Assembly (NCBI GenBank): GCA_030762895.1
Contig: CM061063.1
Coordinates: 74,831,836-74,895,835, forward strand
DNA: 64,000 nucleotides
DNA from: Sophora flavescens
Taxonomy: Eukaryota; Streptophyta; Magnoliopsida; Fabales; Fabaceae
Reading direction: 5' to 3'
Below are positions 11,015 to 23,741 of the stretch, piece by piece. Position 1 is the first letter of the stretch, and each line of letters starts with the position of its first letter. Under the pieces are notes generated by a model. It was given only the letters and a program-made list of their open reading frames with translations, made no database searches and was not told the origin of the DNA. The translations under genes and the position numbers were made by a program.

Positions 11015-11452
11015 ACACCCTCAACTCAAATACTTATCCTGCTCCTGATGGCATACCTAAGAAAACTTGGTCACGAATAAAATATCTTCCTTCGAGCTGA
11101 GGGTTGTCGACAAGGAGTTCACAACAAGAGATTTGTTATAAAAAAAATTTAAAAGAATAATTGGAATAGTGGATTTAATGTCATCTTAATTCTAAATCTT
11201 AATCTTTTTTTTTTTTGGCACAATTCCAAATCTTAATCTAGTAAGTTTCAAAAATTCTTATTTTGTTCATTCATTTGCGTGACTTAACTTGTTGATATAT
11301 TCATGTGAAATTCATACTTGAATTTCTAATAATTTCTCTCTCACGTTAAAGTTCATGTACATATGAGGAATACCCATCTAGCTGAGTTAACGAGTCAAAC
11401 AACCTGAATATGATAAGCATAGAATGCCAACCAATTTTAGAATTCTAGCTCT

Positions 11453-11760
11453 AGTATGTGTGTGCTTGATTCTAATGTGGAAAGTTACAAAATTGATTGT
11501 GTCTTATCAAACATGATTTTAATATAAATGAGGTGTTTTGTTAATGTTAGCAAAATTGATTTTGACTAGAATATACAAGAAGTAGCTTTTATATTAGGTT
11601 GAAAAATTTACACTAAGATTTACATCAAACTTGTATTCAAAATAAAAACTTTAAAACAAAAATCACTCAACTTCAAACTTAATTATAATCAAATCAATTT
11701 TATAAAATCAATTTCATTCAAAATCATTCTTATCAGATATTTATCCAAACACACACTTAA
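11453..11760. repeat. MITE family A, copy 2 (about 308 bp)
   Basis: Second copy of the family seen at 9283-9608, same order of blocks. The terminal inverted repeat is clearer here: a GTGTGTGCTTG-like start against the reverse complement of CCAAACACACACTTAA. The two copies differ by many substitutions, so they are old. Confidence 0.65.
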
Positions 11761-11947
11761 ACCATGTTAGGGATAACATATACCCAGACATAAACTTTGT
11801 CACAAAGTCATCTTAGATAAGTTCAAATCTCACAAGTAAATTAATTTTTTTAATGAAAAATAAAAGAAAAAACTTGGTTAACTTATCCATGTAGCTCCCC
11901 GAGCCTGGATGGATAAAAAAAAGTCATATTCTTTTTTGTTTTTAATA

Positions 11948-13204
11948 GGTTTAATTATTGAGTTGGTCCCTGAACTATTTGGGAATTTTCAATTAGGTCC
12001 CTAAACTAAAAAGATTTTTAATTAGGTCCCTAAACTTATTTAAAATTTTCAATTGGGTCCCTGAACTAAAAAATTTCTAATTGGGTCCCTGAACTTATAT
12101 AAAATTTTCAATTAGGTCCCCAAAATAAAAAGGTGAAAATATAAAATAAAAAAATGATAAATGATGAAATTTTAAAAAAATAATATCGTTTGACGTAATA
12201 ATAAAATGACAAAAGATGAATATGAGAGAAAAAACTACTATTTAAATTTAAAAAGTAAAATGTAGTGAGAAAAACTAATGTTTAGCATAACAATTAAATA
12301 AAAATAAATAAATTTGAGAGACAAAAATTAGTTTTTAAAATTATAATAATGAAATATGAGATTGTGTTAGAAAATTCATGTTTTATAACAAAATATTAAG
12401 TTATTAAACTGAGTCAAATATTTAATATTTAAAAAAAACATTAAAATAATAACAATAGACATAGCAAGCAAAAATATTATTTAAGAAATATTAAAATAAT
12501 TTAATAAAAACCACAATTAAAATACAAAATAACATAATAAATAATAAAATAAATTAAATAACTCAAAATAAAATTGACAATCAAATTAAATGTGATATTT
12601 ACTTAGCTAGATTCTTTATTTTATTTATTATTTCAAATAATAACTTTGTTTTTAATTGATGTTTATTTTATTTTATTATATTTTTTTAATTGATGTTTAT
12701 CAGTTTAATATCTTAATATTTTGTTATAGAACATGGATTTTCTAGCACAATTTCACATTTCATTATTTTGTTATTATTATTTCAAGAACTAAATTTTGTC
12801 TCTCAAATTTATCTATTTATCTATTTTTATTTAATTATTATGCTAAACAATAATTTTTCTCAATAAGTTTTATTTTTAATTTATTATTAATATTATTATT
12901 TTAAATAGTGAGTTTTTCTCTCATATTCATCTTTTGTCATTTTATTATTATATCAAACAATATTTTTTTCCCTAAATTTCATCATCTATCATTTTATTAA
13001 TTTTTATTTTATATAGTCACCTTTTTACTTTAGGGACCTAATTGAGAATTTTATATAAGTTCAGGGACCCGATTACAAAAATTTTAGTTTAGGGATCCAA
13101 TTGAAAATTTTATATAAGTTTAGGGACCTAATTAGAAATTTTTTAGTTTAGGAATCTAATTAAAAATTCCCAAATAGTTCAGGGACCAACTCAATAATTA
13201 AACC
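11948..13204. mobile_element. MULE foldback element (1,257 bp) with 9-bp target duplication
   Basis: An exact 9-bp direct repeat TTTTTAATA flanks the element (11939-11947 and 13205-13213). It starts GGTTTAATTATTGAG and ends with the reverse complement of that sequence. The inverted similarity runs almost to the centre, giving arms of roughly 600 bp. The outer 190 bp of each arm consist of tandem subrepeats built on TTAGGTCCCTAAACT. A 9-bp duplication is the Mutator-superfamily signature. No transposase; mobilised in trans if at all. The transcript would form a very long imperfect hairpin. Confidence 0.85.
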
Positions 13205-13774
13205 TTTTTAATATTAAGGATTATATTAGTTTTTTTTGTTTCATAATGATTTTTCATATGAATTATAAAAAAATAAAAACATATTATAATAAATAATCAA
13301 ATACTAATAATTACTAAATATAATAAATGATAATATTAATAAATAAAAAATAATTTTTTTCATGGTATCAAAATATAATAATTTAATGACGAGGCGTGTG
13401 GCTAATCATGTCAGCATCTAAAAGATGAAAACCAACTATAAACATCAAAACCAAATATTTTAAACTTGGACTAAAACCAAATAAAAAAATTAGTGCAGAA
13501 ACTACAATCAAAACTCATCCAATGAAAAGTTCAATAAACCTAAAATTGAACTAAAATCACTGATAAAATTTATTTGTGTTTTTTTTCTTCTCGATATCAA
13601 CTTAAAAAGAAAATGCCAGTAAAAAAAAAACTTAAAAAGAAAATGTAGATAATCATAATCACTGACTCGTGGCACAAAAGTGAAGCAAGTGCATTATAGC
13701 AACCGCGACTGACTGTAGTGGATCATGGCTTCCGCACATGCGTAATTTTTCATCTTAATCATCTAAATTAATTT

Positions 13775-14072
13775 GGTTAAAGAAATATTTTGGTCCCTGT
13801 ATTTGAGATGAATTATCGATTTGATTCCTATATATAAAAAATATATATTAAAATAATCCTTATACATACAAAAAGTACCTGTTTGATCCATGTACATTAC
13901 TTGTGTGGTCTCTATATAAAACAAAAAAGTATTAAGTCAGTCCTTAACATGATGTATGATAGGGATCAAACGAATACTTTTTATACGTATAGAGATCATT
14001 TTAATAATTTTTAATATATGGACTAAATCAAGAATTCGTGTCAAATATAGGGATCAAAATATTATTTTAACC
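13775..14072. mobile_element. MULE-type MITE (298 bp) with 9-bp target duplication
   Basis: Flanked by exact AATTAATTT at 13766-13774 and 14073-14081. The ends are inverted repeats (GGTTAAA...TTTGGTCCCTGTATTTGA inward on the left, its degenerate complement on the right). The GG(T)TTAA start and the 'GGTCCCT' motif resemble the larger foldback at 11948, so the two may be one extended family. Confidence 0.8.
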
Positions 14073-14249
14073 AATTAATTTTACATTCATAAAAAGTTAT
14101 ATTAATAATATATAATTAATAATATATAATTAGTATGATTGACACAATTCACTCCCCCTCTTTCTATCTACATTCATTTCTAAAGAGCAAATGCCCAATT
14201 TCATCTTAACAATAATTACACAGATGCTTTTGGTCTCCGAAAGATCTAT

Positions 14250-14560
14250 GGGCATGATTGATTTAATTTCTAGTTTTCTGTTTACATTTCTCTGATTTTA
14301 AGTATAATTATAATAACAATAATTATAAAATTATTATATTATTTTTGTTTTGTTTTTTATTTTCTAAGATTTGTATAGGAAATAGTTAAAACAAATAAAA
14401 AGTTGTTTTCGGTATTTTTTATATAAATTTTTGAAAACAAGAAATACAATAAACAAGAAACACAATGAAAATAATGTGACATATTTGTAACTACCTGTGT
14501 TGTAATTATTTATAGAAATAGAAAATGAAAACAGGAAATTAGATTCAAATAAACAGGCCC
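14250..14560. repeat. MITE family B, copy 1 (about 311 bp)
   Basis: Inverted ends GGGCATGATTGATTT and its partner ending AACAGGCCC. The interior (CTGATTTTAAG, AGATTTGTATAGGAAAT, AAAAAGTTGTTT, TTTTGAAAACAAGAAAT) is collinear with 33064-33357. Non-coding. Confidence 0.7.
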
Positions 14561-15058
14561 TAAGATTCCTGAAATTGCATATAAGTTCAAATCTCACAAG
14601 TATTAGACCATCATCTTACAAATGCCCAGTTCCAATATCCGTCTATTTGCTTGTGTGTCTCATTAAACATCCTGCCTAATCCATTGGTGATCTTGTGTTA
14701 CCTATGATGAATTTTCATTATAAAAAACAAAGAAAATGAAAAAAAATACAAAACTTTGAAATTCAGATACCTGAAAATTGAACATTTTTTTTTTCATTCA
14801 TTTTTCACTGTGAAGATTCATCATAGGCTACACAGGGCTATCGATGGGCCAGACAAGTTGGTTAACGAGCATGTAGAAAAGTGAACAAACGCTGGAATTG
14901 GTACGAAAGACTAACATGCCCCGTAATTGTAAATTTGAGGGACCAAATGATTAATTTACTTTTTGCGAGACCAAAAATGTGTCTATAATTATTTTTAGGG
15001 ATCAAATTGGGTATTTACTCAATTTAAAATATAAAAATGTTCTTAATTTTTTTTCATG

Positions 15059-15279
15059 TATATATATATATATATATATTTTGTAATCATGACATGGGTA
15101 CGAAATATCCACAATCGTTAGCAGTGACTAATCTCCGTCGGGAACCTGTTGGGCACACAAGGTGGGTTTTCCCCTCCCAACGAGATTTTTTTTTTCATAT
15201 ACGAGTCAGGATTCGAACCCTAACCACTTACTTAAGATGTCAAAGTCCCCTACCACTTGGACCAACCACGTTTTGGTAA
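15059..15279 (-). mobile_element. tRNA-derived SINE
   Basis: On the minus strand a Pol III internal promoter is visible: A box TGGTCCAAGTGG (15253-15264) and a perfect B box GGTTCGAATCC (15209-15219), 33 bp apart, as in tRNA-related SINEs. The body runs leftward through a T-rich patch to a (TA)n tail near 15059-15080. Direct repeats TTTCATGTATATAT (15052-15065) and TTTCATGAATATAT (15280-15293) look like the target duplication, with one mismatch. It is not a functional tRNA gene, because the anticodon and acceptor arms do not fold properly. Confidence 0.8.
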
Positions 15280-15293
15280 TTTCATGAATATAT

Positions 15294-15850
15294 CTATTGA
15301 CTCAGAAACCGTAAAACATTAATAAAAATGTTCAAGACTTGTCCTATCTGATCTAAAATTAATTAAATTACTTATGAGGTTTTTGAGTTCTATAATTGAA
15401 CTTTTTTTTTTAAATAATCCTGTTTTTTTTTTTTGTTTAAGAGAAACTCGCAGGAGTCCTTACACGTAAAATGGATGAAGGAAATGAAAGAATTGGAATG
15501 TAGGGCGAAAATGTGAATCCACAACTCATAGATAATATTCCACTGAAGTAAAATGAGGAGAGAAAAAATAAAAAGAGAGTGTTAATCAATACTATAACAA
15601 TCAAGGAAAGCAACTTTCTTTTGTTGTATTTATTTTTTTAAGAAGCAATATATTTATTTTTTCCATAATAACTTGCTTTTTATTTCTTTCTTCTTTTTTT
15701 TGACGAATTTTTGTTACTTTGTTAGTATCATTGGCAAGACCCAAAATAAAAAATCAACTAAAACATTACTATATAAAAATGAAATAAAATAAAATCATTG
15801 GTCCTCGGAAAGTGGAAGATTTGTGCACAAGAAGACATCTAGAGATTGGA
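15294..15850. other. 5' flank of the TGA gene
   Basis: T- and A-rich sequence with no coding potential. The CT-rich stretch CTCTCTCTCTCC near 15870 and the AATAAATAACA just after it are close to the presumed transcript start of the TGA gene. No convincing TATA box was fixed. Confidence 0.4.
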
Positions 15851-16671
15851 AATTTGGAATCAACCATCTCTCTCTCTCCACTTTAATCCAATAAATAACA
15901 TTTTACAGAGTTGAACATCATAACTCATCATCACCATCAGAATTCCAAGGTAGGTTTGGTTGATTTTTTTGCTATAGTTTATTATAGTACATGAGTAAAA
16001 TCCATCAAGTTCATAGTGAATTTTACTGCTACTATGGCTAGGTGATTTTGTATTTTTGATCTTGTTGAGCTTGGATTTTGTGTTTTTTTATTTTATTATT
16101 ATTCATTTGGGCATCGAGTGTAACTGGGTTGGTGTCAAATTAGTATTTTTTTTCCTTGTCGAACTGTGGTGCTTTGACTTTCTAGCGCTTCCTTGCTGGG
16201 GTGGTGTCAGTGTCATTCTCGTGTTCTGTGAGTTGAGCTTTTGGGTACTCATGGATGTGCCAAAGTTTGCTCTTTTCTGATAGATATTTGTTATTTTTCT
16301 TACATGAGTTGCTGCAATTAAGGTTTTTTTTTTCCTGCTCCAGTTTGTGATTTTGTTTTTATGCCTCTATGGTATTACTCACCGCGTTCTTATGATTTGA
16401 ACTCATTTCATACTTTACAAGGTTGCAATTTATGTTTTGTTTTAAGGATTAGTTTGCAGTTTGTACTGTGTCTGTTTCTGATGTTATTTTACTTTCTATT
16501 AGTTCTGAGAGTTAAGTAGTTGTTGGTTTGAAGTTCTAACTTTACTGAGGCAACTATTTTGTTCTTGAATTTATCATTTGTTTCAGGTTTTTGTATTTTG
16601 TTTGGCAGCAAAGAATTGAGGATATGCTTGTGACTATGATGTATGGGGAGTTGAACCAGGGCTGGTGTTGA
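15850..16671 (+). promoter_or_regulatory. TGA gene 5' UTR exons with a 15-codon upstream ORF
   Basis: A non-coding first exon seems to end at 15949 (CCAAG followed by GTAGGT). The next exon starts at 16609 after TTGTTTGGCAG. Within it an upstream ORF runs from ATG at 16624 to TGA at 16669-16671 (15 codons including MLVTMMYGEL), ending two bases before the ATG at 16674. Such tight spacing would make translation of the long protein form depend on leaky scanning or reinitiation. Exon borders are inferred from splice consensus only. Confidence 0.5.
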
Positions 16672-16673
16672 AG

Positions 16674-19600
16674 ATGAGAAGGGAGCACAGAGGCATGCCG
16701 AGCTTTGATTCTCAGGTTCCCATTTTAAATGCATGGTATATTTCCTTTTTGCAGAATTTTTGTTGTGAATGTTGGTTTTGCTTCATAGTAACAGTTGTTT
16801 ATCTAATATTGCTTAGTCCAGTGGTGCAAGAGGATTTTCTTTACTTTTTAGATTGAGATGTTTCTTAGCCATTTAACGTTACATGAGGATGATACAAGAA
16901 TATACAGAACACTGATTTTTGTTGTTACCTAGGTCTCTTTTGTTTTGAATAAGTAATAGATACTGTTGAGATCTCAATAAGTAGTTCTTATAACTTATAA
17001 GGCTTGGATAATTCTCACTTCTTTAACTAGCTTTTGAGGTTGAATTAGGCCTAATGCCCAAATTCTAAGATTCGTATCAAAGCGTATCTTAGATCTGTTA
17101 TTGGGTCAGTTATTTTCACCTGCATTTGTTCACGCTGCAGATGTCCTGTCCTGGGCATGAGGGGGGTGTGAGATACTAAAGATTCTTTTATACTTTCCAG
17201 TTTGCTTGAATAAAACTATATAATCTATTGATGCTCAAAATCGACTTATGCCCTTCTAATCAAAGATAAGTACCCCCTTCTCCTCGAGTCTCTTCTCCCT
17301 TGTGAAGGTGGGTTTGAATTCAAGATTCTAGGGGCTATGCCTAGAGATAATTTCAGCAAACCTCATAGCTACTGCATTTACAGGGTAGCACAATTGCCCT
17401 AGATTTGACATGAAAGCTTCCTGCTTCAGCGGGGCAGGCTGAACCATGCTATTTATTGTTTATGGGTCCCTATAATAGGCTCGTTAGTTAACATAAGTAT
17501 ATTACATTATGATAGACTAAATGTACTGTGTCATGAGTACATGAGAACCTCGTACTTATCTACACTTTGTTTATATTTATAAGAAGGTCCAGGGTGGCTC
17601 CTTTCATAAAGTTAGTATTAGATAGCTTCCGCCTTCTAAATCTAGATAGGCCTTTGATTAGGAAAGATGAGTTCTAATAGAAACAGTTCAGAAATGCTCG
17701 ATAGTTTTTTAAAAAACAAATTTGGTGCACTATTTAGCAGCTTAAAGAACTGATGATATGACAATTTATTTGTAACCACTTTGTCAAGTATCCTAACTAG
17801 TATTGTATTACTGCCGAATGAGTAATATTTTTCTTCAAATTCCGCTTGCTTCTCAAGTGTCAATGTCTTCCCCTAAGTGGTTAGAGTCAGTCTTTACATT
17901 TCAAGTTTTCCATTCTAGGTTTTTATCATGTTGAAAAGTTTATATGGCTTCTTAAGAAAGTCTGTCCTAGTATATTTGAATAAGCTATTTCACATACAGA
18001 GGATAATGTTTTGTTTTGAGGAGTAGGTGAATCAAAATATGATATAATTGGATTGGAGAACAATCAAATTAGTAGAATTTATGCATCTATTCTTTGTAAA
18101 TGCATTTGAGCTAGTTGTAAGCTAGTGACAATAGTAATACGGTATTGTGTGACAGAGAGAATTAGATTTGGGGATAGAAATTTGGCATGGTGTTTCTTGT
18201 TTACTGGTTACTTAGACATGTTTTCTTGTGGTTAAGGGGCCTCATTTGTTAGCCTTGAGCCAATTATTGGCCAATCATTATCTTGCAGACTCAGAGGTAG
18301 ATGATTTGTTCTCTCTTTTGATGTGTAGGCCAAGGATAAAGAAAAACTGTCAGGATCCTTTTAAGGTCAAAAGAGATAGTCAGTAGACATAGAGTAGGTG
18401 TATCTGTCATTTTCAGGATTCCAAGAGTCTTTGGCTTCAGTTTTGGTTGAGGAACTGTTTGTTATGATATTGAACTGTCTGATGGTATTTTGTCTTGAAT
18501 TCTATGTTGTATGGTAGTGTTAAAGAAAAGAATTTGGGGGATTGTAAATATGGTTTTCTTTGATTTTCTTTAGTGTTAAAGTTGCTAATAACGAACTGGA
18601 TATTCTTATTCAAGTTATATCGTTATGATTTTAGAAAATTCTTTCACAATGCTTTGAAAGGTCTTCATAATAGCATTTTGAATGCCAATTATCTCCTAGC
18701 TCAGTGCCCACCTTGTGTTTCCCTTTCCATTATGTCTAAATCTGCTCTCGAGTTAATCCTTTTAATGGAAATTTGGGTATTGTTTTAGCAAGAATAGAAT
18801 ATGCACTGTGAAAAGAAAAACCATTTTGGATTGGAACCTGATTCTATGTTGTTCTACCTTTTTTTTTAATTCATCAACTTATAGACAACTTCTGTTTGCG
18901 AATTTTCTCTAAAGTGAAACATATGGACTGACTTGTGTTAGCCTAATTCTGACAAAGTATGGTTTTCAGCAATACAGAGGGGAGCAAAATTGATTATTTT
19001 CATGTTTCTGACTTTGGAGTATTTGACCAATCATATTGCTTAGAGATTGCTGTTGACCTGAGTAGAAGTATTGCTGTGATTCAACTTGGGGAAGTTTACA
19101 TGTAACAAGCATAGACAGGGTGAGCCTTTTATAGTTCTTTTCAGCTAATGAACTTCCAAATTTTGTAAATAAGGTGAATTTTAGCTGGCTACAATATGTC
19201 TTATTCCAACGTTTCTTTCTTTTTCTCTTTAGTTGCCAACTTTACTTGATAAAAGCCCATTGACGAATCAAACAGAGCCACATAGGTTGCAATTTCAAAA
19301 GGAAAAGGTACAATCATCAAATCCTGTCACCATAATAGTTGGTAATACTGAAAACCAGGAAGATTCTGCCATGGCTGATGCCAGTCCTAGGACTGATATT
19401 TCTACAGATGTCGACACTGATGACAGGAATCAACGGGTGATGTTTCTTTACCTTTCATGCTATTTTCTCCCTTGCCGTTCAATTCATAATATCTAAAGTC
19501 CCTATCCTACATTTGCACACCACACCAGTTTAGGTGGAACTTGTTGAGAAGGATCCAACTGCATGATTGGCATTAGTGTTCAAATATAATGCATGAGCAG

Positions 19601-22600
19601 AATTCTTGTTGTGTCTGTTCCTTTAATCCGAAAAGAAGCTTTGTTAGTGGATATTCTTGACAATCTAACATTTGAAGTATGCTATATATGCAGTTTGATA
19701 GAAGTCAATCTCTTGCTGTTTTGGCTTCTGATTCCAGCGACAGAACAAAAACAGATCAGAAGGTAAAATATATTTTAAATTTTATAGCGTGGATAATATC
19801 TAAAATTCTAAATGGTTTTGTTACATGATGATAATTTATTTATTTTTTATATTATTTCAGAGTCTCCGGAGGCTTGCTCAGAATCGTGAGGCAGCAAGGA
19901 AAAGTCGGTTGAGAAAGAAAGTAGGAATCATATTCATATTTACTTAATTTCTGTAAACATTCATTCTTATAGATGTGAATGTTTTTGTATTTTCCACATA
20001 AATATTATTGCCATTATATCATAATAACTAAAGACATGAGTTGGTTTTTAGTTGATATATGGAAAATTGATAGAGGATGTCTAATTCTATTTTTCACTGT
20101 TCCATTTCCATATATTCTCATCTATGTGGTTATATGTATTGGGATGGTCAGTTTGGCTACATTATGTGAGCCTGCTTGACTGTGCACTAGACTCTGATTC
20201 AGCTTTGTATAAATGATTTTGTATAGAAGGGGACGATAAGACAATTCTAGATACTACAAGGAACATGAAAACACTCGAGACTGCAGCAAGGCTGCCCAGT
20301 TCTAGTATAACAATATCAGTTGTTTCTGGCTGTATGTTTTAGGAACTTACTAGTATGTGCCAAATGCCAATTTCTTATTATAATTGTTTACTCCTCTTTC
20401 TGGAAGCTAAAGAAGGTCCACTATTCTCATTGTGAGGATCAGTTATATCTTAACTTGAAGATTCACATAATCTTATGCCTGGGTAAAATGTTTAACGAGA
20501 TTCTATAGATCCTTTTTGGTTTGCTTGTGCCGATGTATATGCTATTATAATGATAGACCCACAATTAAACATATATATAACAGAAAAGGTGAGAGGAACA
20601 ACCAGGGAATTTACCTAAGAGGCAGTAAGTGGAAGTGGAGTGAGTAAAGAGGGCAGCAAGGGGTAAGGTATTACAGCAAGAGGGAGTGGAGACTATTAAG
20701 AAGGCAGCAGTTAGCATTTTTCTATGGGGTGTATGGAAAATGAACTGGTAGTAGGTGGAGAATAAATAGGAAGCAATTGATGCTTGGTGTTTCTTGGAAA
20801 AAGATTTGGAATTTGATGAGTTACTTTCTTCTTCAGCATCGTGCTGCTAGAGCTGGTTTACTTGTATTTTTTCCCATAGAAAATTGCTACGAGTGGAATT
20901 CAATGATTCCCATATAATGTTTTAACTTTGCCGTCTGTGATAATTATAAGAAACAATTATTTTACATTCCCCACTTGGCCATTTCAATGCAAGACATAAT
21001 ACAGAATTAGAAAGCTCATTTCTTAATGCATCTGTGGCTTTTTGCTGTAGGCCTACGTCCAACAATTGGAAAGTAGTCGTTTGAAACTGACCGAACTAGA
21101 GCAGGAACTTCAGCGAGCTAGGCAGCAGGTGAGATGTAATCCTTGCAATAGGAGTGCCTCAACTGTCTGCTCCCCACCCCCCACCCCTGTTTCTTGTATG
21201 ACACATTTTCCTTGGCAGTCTTGTTCTACACAAACCAAAATCTCTTGTTTCTTTCTGTAGGGAATCTTCATATCAAGCTCAGGTGATCAAGCACATTCAT
21301 CGAGTGGAAATGGTATGTTGCTTCTAAGTTAGTCATTTCGATATTTGATTTTATGAATATAGAAAAAGGAAAAAGATTCTCTAAAGTCAGCTTGTGTGTA
21401 AAGTGAGCAAGTAGGGGTGTATCCAACATTGATTTAATCTAAAATGCAGTAAAATCTTAACCCATTCATAATCTAAGGGTCCTTATTTGCTCATTGTACA
21501 CATAAGCTCACTTTAGATAAGCATTATCCTTCTAAAACGTAGTAGTATAATATGTGTACGTTACATTGTAACAAGTTATCTAAGTAAATTCAATTTATCC
21601 ACTGTTATATTAGGTTATCCCTAATCATTAATACATTGTTCTACAGGGGCAATGCAATTTGATGCTGAATATGCAAGGTGGCTGGAAGAGCAGAATCGAC
21701 AAATTAATGAACTTAGAGCAGCTGTTAATTCTCATGCTAGTGATACTGAACTCCGCATGATTGTTGATGGTATATTGGCGCATTATGATGATATTTTTAG
21801 GCTGAAAGGTGTTGCAGCTAAGGCTGATGTTTTCCATTTGTTGTCTGGTATGTGGAAAACACCCGCTGAGAGGTGTTTTTTGTGGCTTGGTGGTTTTCGG
21901 TCATCTGAACTCCTCAAGGTGAGCTTATACTGACCCTTTTCTTTCTGGTTCTCATGGTTTAATGGGTTTTCCTGAGCAGTAGGATTTCCTTGTAACAGAG
22001 AGAGTAAATCTCTCTTTTAGGTTTTTGGGATTATTATAAGGTAGATGCTATAACATGAAAATTTTGAGAAATAGAAGTAAATAAGTAATTACATACACTG
22101 CTAGGTTGGCTTGTTGCATCCATATTTGTAGTTGCCGCTTCATATTGCTGGTTGATCAAGAATCTAAATGAATGATATCAGAATATTACATCGGATTAGT
22201 TTTGTAAGACTTACTGGTGGGTTGTGGGTATGATATTTTTTATGCCAAGCTTGTTCTCTTTCTCTATGTTTTTCCTTTCTTTCATCAATTTTGGTAAGTT
22301 TATAATCAATTTTTTAAAATCTGTTTCAGTTGACCATGTATGTATCTTATTTTTAATTTTTAAAGATATAAATAATAAATTCAATCTGAACACCTTTTTT
22401 TTTTCCTTCATATAACACTTGCATCCTGCATGTTTTTGAAAAAAAGGGAAATTCTGCTTTTCTGCTAGCACTTGATTAATTTTGTCGTGCTTCAAAATCA
22501 ACTGAACCCTAAATCTCTGACTTAATTTGAAGATATAAATATTACAGTAAGAATAAGACTATGTTGGATGGTGGGAGCTGAGTGTCAAAAGAAAGAAAAG

Positions 22601-23741
22601 AAAAAGAAAATATTACGAGTCATAGCTAAACGGCCGAGCCAGAGGTCAAACCTGATTTGTCCCTACTATTGAAGTGCTTCATTCTCAATTTGCACATGAT
22701 AATGCTTATATACATGATTTATAAATTATAGGTTTGTATTGAACTTACTATATACACGTTTCTCATTATTGTTGTAACCGATTTTTTATTTCCAAGGCGT
22801 GGAGTCATTTTATAGTTTCTTTACCTTTGACTTTGAGTGCGGTTGCAGCTCCTGGTAAATCAATTGGAACCTCTCACGGAGCAGCAGCTGGTCGGTATTA
22901 CCAACTTACAGCAATCCTCCCAAGAAGCAGAAGATGCATTATCTCAGGGCATGGATGCATTGCAACAGTCCCTTGCTGAGACATTGTCTGCTGGATCACA
23001 AAACTCATCTGGTTCATCAGGGAATGTGGCAAATTACATGGGCCAAATGGCAATGGCCATGGGTAAGCTAGGGACACTTGAGGGGTTTATAAGACAGGTA
23101 AATTCTTCTTACTCACTTGTGTGCAATTACTCTGCAATAATTTTTTGTGAATAATTGAAGCATCATTTAGTTTAGTTTAACCTTGAGTTCCTAATATATT
23201 ATTTAGATGTGGTAATAATCTTCTTGCTCCAACCAAATAGAAACTCCCCATTTGCATAAAACTTTTTGGGGGTGGAAGAAGGGAATGAGATTTGAATTGT
23301 TAACTGTTGGGACTAGTCTACATTAGAATTTTCATCTGCATGTGTCAAGTGGGACCAGATTTGACATCCATGGTACCACTTCTGCAAGGATCATTTGCAT
23401 GCCATGTCCAACTCATCCTGGTTCAATTTAGTTACCCATATCTTACCACCCCCGCCCCCCCCCCCCAAAAAAAAGAAAAGGACCAAGAAAATGATGTTCT
23501 TGAAAAACAGCATTTCATGTCATTTTATTTTACAATACATGGCCTTACTAAAATATCTAACTATGGACTCCATTTCTGTGGTTGTAATTATAAGGCTGAC
23601 AATCTGCGCCAGCAAACTCTTCAACAAATGCACCGTATACTGACAACTCGCCAATCGGCTCGTGCCCTCCTTGCAATTCATGACTATTTTTCGCGGCTGC
23701 GTGCTCTCAGTTCGCTCTGGCTGGCCCGCCCAAGAGATTGA
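16674..23741 (+). CDS. TGA2: TGA-type bZIP transcription factor, clade II (TGA2/TGA6-like)
   Basis: Nuclear factor that binds TGACG (as-1) elements and partners NPR1 in salicylate and detoxification responses (family knowledge). The firm part starts at ATG 19371 (MADASPRTD) and gives 330 residues, the usual TGA2/TGA6 length. Exons: 19233-19436, 19694-19762, 19861-19920, 21051-21128, 21261-21312, 21647-21918, 22849-23097, 23595-23741 (stop TGA); phases agree. Basic region QNREAARKSRLRKK at residues 52-65, then a leucine zipper to about 91; DOG1 domain from about 115 with MWKTPAERCFLWLGGFR; glutamine-rich C-terminus ending LARPRD. Upstream exons 16609-16735 (ATG 16674, GMPSFDSQVP) and from 18970 (SDFGVFDQS) match the long TGA2.1-type N-terminus, but exon 18970 runs into a stop before any good donor, so the long form is uncertain. 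A mini-exon at 19145-19173 is possible. Confidence 0.9.
16961..17172 (+). mobile_element. Degenerate TRIM relic in TGA intron
   Basis: Begins TGTTGAGATCTCAATAAG, continues CTTATAAGGCTTGG and GAGGTTGAATTAGGCCTAA as in the TRIM LTRs at 50.9-53.3 kb, then a mutated primer-binding site (CGTATCAAAGC near 17073) and a polypurine tract GGGCATGAGGGGGG before TGTGAGA near 17168. The 3' LTR is largely lost. Confidence 0.55.

Noticed and set aside
14090..14130. Possible further MITE at repeated ATTAATAATATATAATT
   Set aside because: Simple AT repetition without terminal inverted repeats or a target duplication distinguishable from background.
15205..15264. tRNA gene suggested by the perfect B box
   Set aside because: No cloverleaf can be formed; A and B boxes with flanking target duplication and a (TA)n tail fit a SINE.
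23307..23741. 144-codon single-exon reading of the TGA 3' end
   Set aside because: Only 23595-23741 is the real last exon; the upstream part is intron with a poly-C tract and in-frame chance continuation.
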